This document shows, in pieces, positions 8,683 to 17,266 of a stretch of 64,000 nt of DNA (positions are counted from its first letter, which is position 1; each line of letters begins with the position of its first letter). The stretch spans positions 2,581,501 to 2,645,500 of the forward strand of contig CP130629.1 of the NCBI GenBank assembly GCA_030644725.1. Direction: 5' to 3'. Source of the DNA: Candidatus Electrothrix communis. GTDB taxonomy: Bacteria; Desulfobacterota; Desulfobulbia; Desulfobulbales; Desulfobulbaceae. Under the pieces are notes generated by a model that searched no databases, was not told the DNA's origin, and saw only the letters and a list, made by a program, of their open reading frames with translations. The translations under genes were made by a program, and so were the position numbers.

Positions 8683-11600
8683 GATATTATTCAATGAAAA
8701 CCATATACCCCAACGTAGCGTTTCTTTGGATATTCATGCTCTTTTTCTTTTCCTGCATACCAGTATTTGCGAAAGGCATAGAAGAGGTGATTTATCAAGG
8801 GGATCTTGCCTTTAATCAAGGCCGATACAACGACGCATTACAACGTTATCAAAATGCCTACGCCCAATTGGCTCAAAACCCTCCTTCGCCGTTATCAGCT
8901 GAGGTGATGAACAACATCGCCGCAACATATATGGCACAGGGTAACCTTGAGGAGTTTCACTGGCACTTCCAACGTGCCAAGGCACAGAAGCAGCAATTTG
9001 CCGGAAGATTGCCCCCCAGCCATACGGATCACAACCTGCTTATCAACGGAGGCTTTGAGGATGGCTTGATTTTCCCCTGGGGAACCGGACATTATGAACG
9101 GACAGACGGCAAGTTCCAGTTCGGGATCTGGTGGAACAGCAAGAACGCCAAAGCCTTCATGAAGATTGATACGGCGGAGAAATATGCCGGTAAACGATCA
9201 CTGCGCATTACCAACTATTCTCCCGCTGAACCTCATGTCTTCACCACTCTTTCACAGCGCGTTTCAGGTCTTGAGCCCAATACCGTTTATCGAATCTCCT
9301 GCTCTGTGAAGAGCAGAAATTATCCCAAGAGCACCTTGTTTTTTACCGTTGACCCTGGTTGGCAAAAACGGGATATCCGGCCCCGTGCCGGGACCTATGA
9401 TTGGGAACGCCTCTCAAAAACCGTCAATATCGGACACAATAATTATATTGATCTGCGCATCGTGCTTGAAGATGTCGGCACGCTTTGGCTGGATGAAATC
9501 GTGGTGGAAAAGGTGGCGCCCTTTGAAGACCTGGATCCGTTTCAACGGGCGGAAAGCCTGTTCGATCTCGCGAAATATGACGAGGCATTGCAGGCCTTCT
9601 CAAACCTTTATGAACAAAATCCGAAGAATTGGAACCTTGCCCTGTATATCGGGAGAATTCATCTGATCCTCGGTGAGTACGATCAGGCATTTGAAAAACT
9701 CAATGAACTGGTACATCGGAAAAACTCCTTGGCAGCTGTCTACCTGGGAGAGTTGTATTATCATCTGGGCGACTATGATATGGCGGAGAGCCTGTTCAAG
9801 AAGGCCCTTGGTCCTCTGAAAGGAAATCAGGCGGGGGAAAGTCTGGTGATGAATAACTTGAGCCGAACGTATCTGGCCAAAGGGGATTTGAAAGAGGCCT
9901 CGAAGTACCAATATTCATCACTTTATGTCTTTCAACATATCGGCGATCAACACGGTCAGGCATTGGCCCTCAATCAATTAGGGCTCATGTATCAACGCAG
10001 TGAAGAATATGATTCCGCCGAAAAACCCTTTCGAGAAGCCTACCAATTAGTTGAAAAACTGGGTGACGACAAGTTGCGATCTGATATTGTCCTTAATATT
10101 GCTGAAACTGCCTATCTCAACAGGCAATGGGACAAGGCCCGGCAGCATGTCGTTGAAGTGCTGCAAATCAAAGAGGCGATTCATGACCAACTTGGGCGTA
10201 TGCGGGCCTTACATCTTATGGGAAGACTCGACACTCAAGAAAAAAAATTAAACAACGCCCTGGAAAATTATCGTCAGGCAGTCAACTTGCTTGAAAACGT
10301 ATCCGCAGGAATTGAGGATATTTCCCGGGAGGCGAAAACAACCTTTGTACGACAATTTTCTCGATTATACCGAGAATATGTAGATCTTTTGCTGCAGTTT
10401 TATCAACAGAGCAAAGATCCAGAATATCACCGGGAGGCATTCCGCGCATCTGAGCAGGCCCGGTCCCGAGTCTTTACCGAAATGATTACCGAAGCCCGGG
10501 CCATGCAGGCATTTTCCGCCACAAGTACAAACGAGGAGTTCTCGCAACTCCTCAAGGCCGAGCGGGAAGGCAATGTGAAGATCCATGTCCTGACCAAGCA
10601 GATGCAAAAGGCGAAAGTAAGCGCACAGCTGGAAAAGGCCTGGGTGTATGAACAACGATTAGCTGAGATCAGGCAACAAAACCGGAATATCCAAAACCGG
10701 TTACGAAAAAATTATCCTCGCTATGCGGACCTGAAAAATCCGAAGCCCCTCCATATTCAGGAGGTCCAGGAACTGCTTGCCTCTGATGAAGCCGTTTTAA
10801 GCTATTTCGTGACCCCGAACCAGACAGCACTCTGGGCGATCACCAAAGAGGAGGTCGTCTGTTTTGCTCTCCCTTTCGGCAGGAGGGAACTGCTTGAACG
10901 GAGTACGCGCTTTTATGAGGTATTCGCGAACATTGCCGATGAAATAAGCCAATTTGATCCCATATTCGGGCCGCCCGATCAAAAATATCGCTTACGGTCG
11001 GCCTTTGCCCGCTACAGCCCGAAAACCGCCCATGATCTTTATCAACTCCTGGTGGCCCAGGCGGAGTCAGTCTTCCGCACCAAACGGGTCGTCTATCTCA
11101 CCCTTGACGATTTTTTGTATAAACTGCCGTTTGAAGCGCTGTTGACCAAACCCTTCCCCGAAGATCATGAAAACAAGTCGATTATGGGGGGAAGCCTGAC
11201 TGACGCACCTTTCTGGGTAAAAACGCATACCATTTCCTACCTGCCATCACTCTCCGTGCTCCGCAGTCTGCGGACCCTGGAGAAAAAACAACAGGGTGGG
11301 CAAGAGCCCTTTATCGCCTTTGCCGATCCCGTCTTTAGCTCCGACCAAGTACCGCAAAGCGGGAATACCTTCACCCGCTCTGTGTACTTCCGAAAGGCCC
11401 CGACCCATTCGGGTAAGATGGTATGGGAACTCCCCCCTCTGCCGGATACTCGCGACGAGGCCCTTGAGGTCGCAAAAATCCTTGGGGGTTCGAGCGAGCA
11501 GGATGTGTATCTGCAGAAACGAGCCATTGAGGAAAACGTAAAAACCATCCCTCTGAACCAGTATAACACCCTGCTTTTTGCCACCCATGCCTTGTTGGCA

Positions 11601-12044
11601 GGTGAATTCGGTCCGGGAACGCAACCGGCCCTGGCCTTGAGTTTTGTTGGTGATCAGCAAAACGATGGATTGCTGGAAATGGGAGAAATCCTCGGGCTTA
11701 ATCTGAACGCGGATCTGGTTGTTCTTTCAGCTTGCAATACCGCTGGCGGTAGTGGCAAAGACGACCATGGCGAAGGTTTTGCCGGACTCACCCGGAGTTT
11801 CATGTATGCCGGAGCAAGATCTCTGTTTGTTACCCAATGGAGCGTTGAAAGCAGTTCCGCCCGGACCCTGGTGCGGAATACCTTTAACCAGATGCGGACC
11901 CAATTAAAAGGAGATGCCTTAGCCCTTTCCAAGCGTGAAATGATCAAGAGTAGAGAACTCCTGAAGTTTGGTGAAAATTTGTCTGCTTCACCAGCGCACC
12001 CATACTTCTGGGCACCATATATCCTGGTCGGTGAAGCAAAGTAG
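8679..12044 (+). CDS. Secreted TPR / carbohydrate-binding-like / CHAT-domain protein
   Basis: Starts at an ATG that overlaps the cyclase stop (ATGA), giving about 1121 residues. After a signal peptide ending near PVFA-KGIEE come TPR units, a beta-sandwich of the galactose-binding/CBM4-9 type (from LLINGGFEDG to LWLDEIVVEK), a long row of TPRs, a coiled region and a C-terminal CHAT caspase-like domain. The CHAT dyad is visible as His in LLFATHALLAG and Cys in VVLSACNTAGGSG, followed by GEGFAGLTRSFMYAGA and VTQWSVESSSA. An intact dyad suggests proteolytic activity. The signal peptide puts it outside the cytoplasm, together with the FecR protein and the CHASE2 sensor face. Substrate unknown. Confidence 0.88.
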   Translation: MRYYSMKTIYPNVAFLWIFMLFFFSCIPVFAKGIEEVIYQGDLAFNQGRYNDALQRYQNAYAQLAQNPPSPLSAEVMNNIAATYMAQGNLEEFHWHFQRAKAQKQQFAGRLPPSHTDHNLLINGGFEDGLIFPWGTGHYERTDGKFQFGIWWNSKNAKAFMKIDTAEKYAGKRSLRITNYSPAEPHVFTTLSQRVSGLEPNTVYRISCSVKSRNYPKSTLFFTVDPGWQKRDIRPRAGTYDWERLSKTVNIGHNNYIDLRIVLEDVGTLWLDEIVVEKVAPFEDLDPFQRAESLFDLAKYDEALQAFSNLYEQNPKNWNLALYIGRIHLILGEYDQAFEKLNELVHRKNSLAAVYLGELYYHLGDYDMAESLFKKALGPLKGNQAGESLVMNNLSRTYLAKGDLKEASKYQYSSLYVFQHIGDQHGQALALNQLGLMYQRSEEYDSAEKPFREAYQLVEKLGDDKLRSDIVLNIAETAYLNRQWDKARQHVVEVLQIKEAIHDQLGRMRALHLMGRLDTQEKKLNNALENYRQAVNLLENVSAGIEDISREAKTTFVRQFSRLYREYVDLLLQFYQQSKDPEYHREAFRASEQARSRVFTEMITEARAMQAFSATSTNEEFSQLLKAEREGNVKIHVLTKQMQKAKVSAQLEKAWVYEQRLAEIRQQNRNIQNRLRKNYPRYADLKNPKPLHIQEVQELLASDEAVLSYFVTPNQTALWAITKEEVVCFALPFGRRELLERSTRFYEVFANIADEISQFDPIFGPPDQKYRLRSAFARYSPKTAHDLYQLLVAQAESVFRTKRVVYLTLDDFLYKLPFEALLTKPFPEDHENKSIMGGSLTDAPFWVKTHTISYLPSLSVLRSLRTLEKKQQGGQEPFIAFADPVFSSDQVPQSGNTFTRSVYFRKAPTHSGKMVWELPPLPDTRDEALEVAKILGGSSEQDVYLQKRAIEENVKTIPLNQYNTLLFATHALLAGEFGPGTQPALALSFVGDQQNDGLLEMGEILGLNLNADLVVLSACNTAGGSGKDDHGEGFAGLTRSFMYAGARSLFVTQWSVESSSARTLVRNTFNQMRTQLKGDALALSKREMIKSRELLKFGENLSASPAHPYFWAPYILVGEAK

Positions 12045-12088
12045 TCATCTGACCAGGCACGGCATTTCATATAGGCTTGCCCCAGACC

Positions 12089-12838
12089 ATGAAAGATCCC
12101 GCCACCGGAACAGTGACCGGCAAGGCCTGAACAGCCTACGTCGGATTTACAAAGGATGAAAATGACTTGTACACCATGCAGCTGACAGACTTCACGCTCT
12201 ACGACGCTGTTGCCAATGCCAATGTCGCATGGTCGGCTGTGAATAACGCTGGCGGGACCGTCTACGAAGTGACACAAACCGATGGTGTACTCGATTGCAT
12301 TTGGACTTCCTCTTGGAACAATCTCATCAATGAGCCACCATGGGTCACCAACCTCGGATCGAACGGACCCAATGTCCTGTACGCCCTCTATAACGCCCTT
12401 GCTTCGGGCATCATTTATAAAGATACCTTTGCCAGCACCGCAGAACTGCCCACCACGGGCGCTTGGACGGGATACGTACCGCGCATCACCGGCGTTCATG
12501 CGTACAACTTCGAGATTTTCTTCGCAGGGGCTATGGTAATAAACGACGGCACCAACCAGGGGCTTGGCGGGCTTCTCACGGGCCAGGACATGATCGACCT
12601 ACTCGACAATCGCCTTCAAGCTGACGCGCTGATGAATCCATACATGCTGGAATTGCTCCGCACACAGGAGGTCTCGCCAGCCTATCTGTACCCACCCCTC
12701 CTCAATGCTCCCTCATTAAACCGATCATACGACGTGCTGTATTTCTGTTTCCCCGCTGCCAATCAAAGGGAGCATTTTCTCCACAGCAAAAAAGACAATA
12801 AATTTTGGCCCCTTGGTCTCGTCCTGCTCTGGGGATAA
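12089..12838 (+). pseudogene. Unrecognised protein, probably a relic with in-frame stop
   Basis: A reading frame from ATG 12089 is interrupted by a TGA at 12128-12130 and then open to 12838 (223 codons from the ATG at 12167). Residues after the stop read smoothly (AYVGFTKDENDLYTM, QLTDFTLYDAVANAN) so both sides belong to one former gene. The last 38 codons overlap the opposite-strand gene at 12725-13129 and look like its shadow, so the original 3' end is lost. No family recognised. Confidence 0.45.
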
Positions 12839-13129
12839 ATGACGCCTCGTTAACTTGGCGATCAAATCCGAGTCAGTCTCTTCCTTAATTTTTTTCAAAA
12901 AAAGACGAACGCCTTTGTAATGCGGTGCATCTTCTATAAGGAGATAGGTCGCATAAGGATTTGATTGCAGGTTGTGATGGGTCAAATGGTCACGCATAAT
13001 AAATGCCACTTGACCGTCTTCCATGACATGCGGTTTGGCGTAGATGGCGGCATCCACTTTACCTGCCGCATCCGCCGTTGCCAAGACCCCTTTGCCTGCA
13101 ACATTTTCTAAATATTCATTAAGATGCAT
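12725..13129 (-). CDS. Pyridoxamine 5'-phosphate oxidase-fold protein
   Basis: 134 residues from an ATG with an AGGAGA ribosome site 10 bp upstream. The opening MHLNEYLENVAGKGVLATAD and the block AAIYAKPHVMEDGQVAFIMRDHLTHHNLQSNPYATYLLIE are typical of the short PNPOx-like flavin/heme-binding split-barrel proteins. In this family such small members bind FMN or F420 or act in detoxification; the exact cofactor cannot be told from sequence. No partner gene is adjacent. Confidence 0.8.
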   Translation of the reverse strand: MHLNEYLENVAGKGVLATADAAGKVDAAIYAKPHVMEDGQVAFIMRDHLTHHNLQSNPYATYLLIEDAPHYKGVRLFLKKIKEETDSDLIAKLTRRHLSPEQDETKGPKFIVFFAVEKMLPLIGSGETEIQHVV

Positions 13130-13495
13130 AGTCGTTCGTCTCCTTTTTTGGGTTATCGATTGGAATCGAAAAGGCCTCATCCGTTCAGCACCAGCATTTT
13201 CATTCGCTAAGGGCTGTTGAACGGCGCAAAAACCAAGGGACACTCGTTCCTCCCTCTTGCACCAATCACTTTCTGTTGCAAACAAGGCAATACATGTGTA
13301 AGCATTATCATATGATTGAATCCTCCCCTTTTCCATCAAATACAGCATGCGGGACACATTTAATCATCAGGCTCATCAGGCGGAAAAAATCTCATCCGGT
13401 CTACGAAGCGTTCTTCCCGGCCTCTATCCCCCCTCCCTAGGGTAACGGCTGGTAATTGATTTCAAACCTTATATTCAAAATAATCGAGGTTATTC
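13130..13495. other. Intergenic region between divergent genes
   Basis: About 365 bp between two divergently transcribed genes. It must hold both promoters. A GAGGTT ribosome site lies just before the CYTH gene. I see no further structure. Confidence 0.5.
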
Positions 13496-13963
13496 ATGGC
13501 AAAAGAGATAGAGCGTAAATTTATAATTGACATTTCTCAACTCGGAGAGTTGCAATCTGGAGTAGAAATAAAACAAGGGTATATTTCTACAACTGATAAT
13601 TCCACGGTGAGAATACGCTTATCAGGTGAAAAGGCGTTCCTTACCTTGAAAGGTGAAAATACCGGTGCAACCAGATCTGAATTTGAGTATGAAATTCCCG
13701 TCCAAGATGCAAACGAAATGTTAGCGGAACTTTGTAGCGGCCCTATAATTGACAAGACAAGATACTTGGTTGAGCATTGCGGTCATACTTGGGAAGTTGA
13801 TATCTTTCGTGGAGATAATGAGGGGCTCATTGTCGCAGAAGTTGAGATGCAAAATGAGAATGAACGCGTAGATATCCCGACCTGGGTAATGAATGAAGTT
13901 ACCGGCCAAGTTAAATATTACAACTCCAATCTTCTGAACAACCCTTTCAAGAATTGGAAATAA
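13496..13963 (+). CDS. CYTH-domain protein (triphosphate tunnel metalloenzyme)
   Basis: 155 residues, the full length of bacterial single-domain CYTH proteins. The signature E-x-E-x-K lies at residues 4-8 (KEIERKF), which binds the triphosphate; further family features are VRIRLSGEKAFLTLKG, SEFEYEIP, IDKTRYLVE and EVDIFRGDNEGLIVAEVE. Family members hydrolyse inorganic triphosphate (ygiF/NeuTTM type). Ribosome site GAGGTT. Lies alone and is followed by a GC-rich hairpin. Confidence 0.9.
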   Translation: MAKEIERKFIIDISQLGELQSGVEIKQGYISTTDNSTVRIRLSGEKAFLTLKGENTGATRSEFEYEIPVQDANEMLAELCSGPIIDKTRYLVEHCGHTWEVDIFRGDNEGLIVAEVEMQNENERVDIPTWVMNEVTGQVKYYNSNLLNNPFKNWK

Positions 13964-13968
13964 ACAAT

Positions 13969-13988
13969 CCACCCCCAGAGGGGGGTGG
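13969..13988 (+). terminator. GC-rich hairpin after the CYTH gene
   Basis: CCACCCCC and GGGGGTGG form an 8-bp stem with an AGAG loop, 6 bp after the stop codon. There is no T-run behind it, so it may be a weak or factor-assisted terminator. Confidence 0.4.
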
Positions 13989-14023
13989 TACAAAGAGGGC
14001 ATCTGATTTCACTCTGACCGTTT

Positions 14024-14209
14024 TTATTCGCTTTTATTCGTTGCAGTTGCAATCTCTGAATCTGTTATCAGTGTATTATCTATGCTTCTATTAAAAGAGG
14101 TGCTCAAAAGCACTATTATTGTGAATATTATCAAGGCAAGCAAGACAACATCTGTTAGGGAAAAAATCTTTTTTTCAGATTCCCAAAAAATCTTTTTTGT
14201 TCTGTTCAT
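14024..14209 (-). CDS. Small single-pass membrane protein, unknown
   Basis: 61 residues with one hydrophobic helix (VVLLALIIFTIIVLLSTSF, about residues 21-39) behind a basic N-terminus. It has a good ribosome site, AGGGG 6 bp before the ATG, which is the main reason for keeping it. No family recognised and no coupled neighbour. Confidence 0.42.
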   Translation of the reverse strand: MNRTKKIFWESEKKIFSLTDVVLLALIIFTIIVLLSTSFNRSIDNTLITDSEIATATNKSE

Positions 14210-14403
14210 AATAAACCCCTTAAAAATATTAAGAAGTGTAAAGATAAAGCCACGCTGGCCGCATTCAACAACTCATAGTGTTGGTATCATCCCATGAGGT
14301 ATTGACCGTTTTTCTCTGATTATGCGTATATCTTACCCAACGAATGTAAAGAAAATTTGTTGGGTATGAATTAATTTGTAAAGGTTTTGTAAACCCTGCA
14401 AAT

Positions 14404-15179
14404 AAAAAGGGGACAGATTTATTTTCTTGTAAATTCGCATGATCACCTGTAACCTATCAACATGCCTAGAACAGCACGAATAATTCTCGCCAACACCCCT
14501 CATCATATTGTCCAGCGCGGGCGTAGTCGCCAAAGTGTCTTTTTTGCTGACGATGACTACAGCTACTACCTGAAGAATCTCCTTTATTTCAAGCAGAAAT
14601 TCAGCTGCAAAGTCTACGCTTACTGCCTGATGACAAATCATGTCCATCTCATCATCGACCCCGGCGATACACCTGAATCACTTTCAAAACTTATGAAACG
14701 AGTTGCCGGACGTCAGACACGATATGTCAATAGACAGGAAAAGCGTTCCGGCAGTATATGGGAAGGTCGTTATAGATCCAGCATAATCTCAACGAAAGAT
14801 TACCTACTCGCCTGCTGCCGTTACATTGAGCTTAACCCGCTACGGGCCGGTATGATCGCAGACCCCGTGCTGTACAAATGGTCAAGTTTCGCCTGCAAAA
14901 CAACAGACAGGCAGGACCCGATTATCGATTATCCTCCTTCATATCTGTCGCTAGAGGATAATAAAAAGAAACGACAAAAAACGTATGCCAAGTATGCCAT
15001 TGGCACCGTTCCAGAACATGAAACCAATTTAATAAGAGAAGCCCTGCAGCGCGGACAGCTGACCGGAAGTGACTGGTTCCGTGAAGAGATTTCCCGCATG
15101 ACAGGCGTCCAGTTTTCCAACAGAGGACCGGGCCGCCCTAAAAAATGAAAAAAATAAAACCGTCCGTCCCCCCTTTTTT
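14404..15179 (+). mobile_element. RAYT element with inverted ends
   Basis: The intact transposase gene is bracketed by AAAAGGGGACAGATTTATTT (about 14404-14423) and, inverted, by AAAATAAAACCGTCC and GTCCCCCCTTTT (about 15151-15176). The arms match imperfectly, as expected for REP-like ends recognised by RAYT enzymes. Confidence 0.5.
14462..15148 (+). CDS. REP-associated tyrosine transposase (RAYT)
   Basis: A complete 228-residue Y1 transposase of the IS200-like RAYT group. It opens MPRTARIILANTPHHIVQRG; the HUH motif is H60-V-H62 in CLMTNHVHLII; the catalytic tyrosine lies in RYIELNPLRAG (Y121). The C-terminus ends in the basic VQFSNRGPGRPKK tail common to these proteins. RAYT enzymes nick single-stranded DNA at REP hairpins and are thought to have spread them. 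The window carries many hairpin repeats, so this enzyme is a candidate for their spread (inference). Confidence 0.9.
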   Translation: MPRTARIILANTPHHIVQRGRSRQSVFFADDDYSYYLKNLLYFKQKFSCKVYAYCLMTNHVHLIIDPGDTPESLSKLMKRVAGRQTRYVNRQEKRSGSIWEGRYRSSIISTKDYLLACCRYIELNPLRAGMIADPVLYKWSSFACKTTDRQDPIIDYPPSYLSLEDNKKKRQKTYAKYAIGTVPEHETNLIREALQRGQLTGSDWFREEISRMTGVQFSNRGPGRPKK

Positions 15180-15329
15180 CGTACATTTCTGCCACGAATT
15201 CAGGTTAAATACAAAAAACTACATTTTCACGTTTTATGATTTTGACAGAATCTTCATTTTTTCAGGAGAGATAAAATTTCCGGCCTGAAATATGGTGAAA
15301 AAAGAGAATTCTGCCCTTATCAGTTACAA

Positions 15330-15352
15330 AATATTCATTTACAATGAATATT
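15330..15352. promoter_or_regulatory. Palindromic operator candidate upstream of the SLC13 permease
   Basis: AATATTCATT and AATGAATATT form perfect 10-bp arms around TAC, 76 bp before the start codon at 15428. The AT-rich context fits a promoter region and the symmetry fits a dimeric repressor or activator. Confidence 0.5.
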
Positions 15353-15362
15353 TCAAAAATAT

Positions 15363-15413
15363 AAATCATAACTATGTTATTAAATTACAAATCATAATTA
15401 TGATATTAAATTA
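15363..15413. promoter_or_regulatory. Two 25-bp near-identical direct repeats with inner palindrome
   Basis: Two 25-bp copies (15363-15387, 15389-15413) differ at only three positions. The second contains the perfect palindrome ATCATAATTATGAT (15391-15404). They end 14 bp before the start codon, so a bound regulator would block transcription or translation start. Confidence 0.5.
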
Positions 15414-15427
15414 TATGGTGTTGAAAA

Positions 15428-17266
15428 ATGAATTTTAATATTCAAACTATAACCTATCTCAAACAATCAAAACTTTTTTCTTTTTGTTCAAATAGTGATC
15501 TTGCACGCATCGCTCCATTCATCAGTGAAGCTTCATTCAATGCGGGAGAATCATTATTCAAGACTGGCGAACAAGCTGAAAATCTTTTTCTCCTCATGGA
15601 AGGTCAGGTTGAAATTCAATCAGGCAGAAGAGTGCTCAACCGGATTGAATCAGGAACATTGGGAGAGGAGAGTGTAAATGGGAAGGGAAAGTATTTAACA
15701 ACTGCAGTTGTATTGAAGGATTCAAAATTTCTCAGCATACCTCAAAAGCAAATACAGAGTCTGCTGAAAAAATATCCTGGCATGAAAGATAAATTATACT
15801 CTTCCCTTGTGAACCACCATGCCTTCATAAAAATTAAAGACGAATCGATAAAGGAAACGAAAAAAGAAGATGCTGAAAACATCACCGTTGTCGGCTGGTG
15901 TTTTGCCATTTTTTTACCGGCATTCATTTATTATTATGGAGACATACTGTCTTTTGATTGGAAAACTAAAATATTCTTAACAGTAGCAAGTGCAACTGTC
16001 GTTATGTGGGTATTCAGGCTGGTAGATGAATTTATTCCAAGTATAATGGCAGTGATAGCAATACTCGTTCTAGATATAGCGCCTCCGGAAGTCGTACTTT
16101 CAGGATTCACCTCGGGAAGTTTTTTTATGGCCCTGAGTATTTTTGGATTAAGTGCTATCCTTACTACGAGTGGATTAACCTATAGAATAGTTATCAACTT
16201 GTTTAGGTTTCTTCCATTATCTCAATTCTGGCATTCACTGGCAATATTTATAACCGGTATATTTCTTACCCCCCTCTTCCCATCAGCAAATGGAAGAATA
16301 GGGATTGCAACGCCAATTTTATTAGATATGGTTGAATCCTTAGGCTATAAAAAAGGGGGGAAAGCCGCAACAAGGCTTGCAATTGCTACTTTTTCCGGTT
16401 TCACGATGTTTTCCAGTATATTCCTGAGCAGTAAGTCCATGCATTTTATAGTTTTCGGCATACTCCCCATCCAGGTAAGAGAACGTTTTGACTGGGGATA
16501 CTGGTTTTACGCCGCAACTGTTGCCGGTTTAGTGTTAATGATATTTTATTTTATACTTACCCAGATAATGTTTCAAAACACTGATAAGCCCAGACTTTCG
16601 AAAGACATCATAAAGGCACAGTATGACGTACTGGGGCCACTATCTGCTCAGGAATGGGCAGCTATTGGCGGAATTGCTCTTTTTGCTCTGGGAATTGCGA
16701 CATCATCAATACACAAGATTCAACTTCCCTGGATTGGCTTTGCTGTCCTCTATATCATTCTTGTACTAGGATTTTTATCAAAAGAAGATTTCAAAACCCA
16801 TGTAGACTGGACTTTTCTTATTTACCTTGGTGCCCTAATTGGGTTAATCAAAACGATGTCATACCTTGGACTTGACATCTCCCTCGGGCATAAATTCTTG
16901 TGGTTAGGGGCATATATGAAAAATAATTTTTATATTTTTGTTCCGCTGCTTTCAGTCAGCACTATGCTTCTCAGGCTCTTTATTCCCAATACCGCAACAG
17001 TTGCAATTCTGGCTTCAGTTCTTTTCCCGATAGCACTTTTAAACGGTATGAATCCTTGGGTAATCGGATTTATAATTCTTATTATGAGTGATTCCTGGAT
17101 CATGCCCTACCAGTGCTCTTATTACCTTCTCTTTGATGAACTGACATCAGCCAAAAAACTTTTCAACAAACCATTGATTTTGAAATTTAATTTCATTTCA
17201 ATAGTCTTCAGAATAGCAGCAGTGTACGCATCAATACCATTTTGGAAATCGGTTGGAATTTTATGA
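15428..17266 (+). CDS. Cyclic-nucleotide-binding domain fused to SLC13-type anion permease
   Basis: 612 residues. Residues 1-130 form a cNMP-binding domain (KLFSFCSNSDLARI, FNAGESLFKTGEQAENLFLLMEGQVEI). The phosphate-binding cassette reads GTLGEESVNGKGKYLTTAVV: the Glu is kept, but the Arg that normally holds the cyclic phosphate is not obvious, so ligand binding is uncertain. Residues about 150-612 hold some 11-12 membrane helices of the divalent-anion:sodium symporter (SLC13/ArsB-like) fold, with FTSGSFFMALSIFGLSA and LRLFIPNTATVAILASVLFP as hallmark loops. Substrate could be sulfate, dicarboxylate or similar. Coupled by ATGA overlap to a binding-protein gene. Confidence 0.87.
   Translation: MNFNIQTITYLKQSKLFSFCSNSDLARIAPFISEASFNAGESLFKTGEQAENLFLLMEGQVEIQSGRRVLNRIESGTLGEESVNGKGKYLTTAVVLKDSKFLSIPQKQIQSLLKKYPGMKDKLYSSLVNHHAFIKIKDESIKETKKEDAENITVVGWCFAIFLPAFIYYYGDILSFDWKTKIFLTVASATVVMWVFRLVDEFIPSIMAVIAILVLDIAPPEVVLSGFTSGSFFMALSIFGLSAILTTSGLTYRIVINLFRFLPLSQFWHSLAIFITGIFLTPLFPSANGRIGIATPILLDMVESLGYKKGGKAATRLAIATFSGFTMFSSIFLSSKSMHFIVFGILPIQVRERFDWGYWFYAATVAGLVLMIFYFILTQIMFQNTDKPRLSKDIIKAQYDVLGPLSAQEWAAIGGIALFALGIATSSIHKIQLPWIGFAVLYIILVLGFLSKEDFKTHVDWTFLIYLGALIGLIKTMSYLGLDISLGHKFLWLGAYMKNNFYIFVPLLSVSTMLLRLFIPNTATVAILASVLFPIALLNGMNPWVIGFIILIMSDSWIMPYQCSYYLLFDELTSAKKLFNKPLILKFNFISIVFRIAAVYASIPFWKSVGIL

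Noticed and set aside
12128-12130. TGA as a selenocysteine codon
   Set aside because: No stem-loop suitable as a SECIS element is apparent behind it and the gene lacks a known selenoprotein pattern; decay is simpler.
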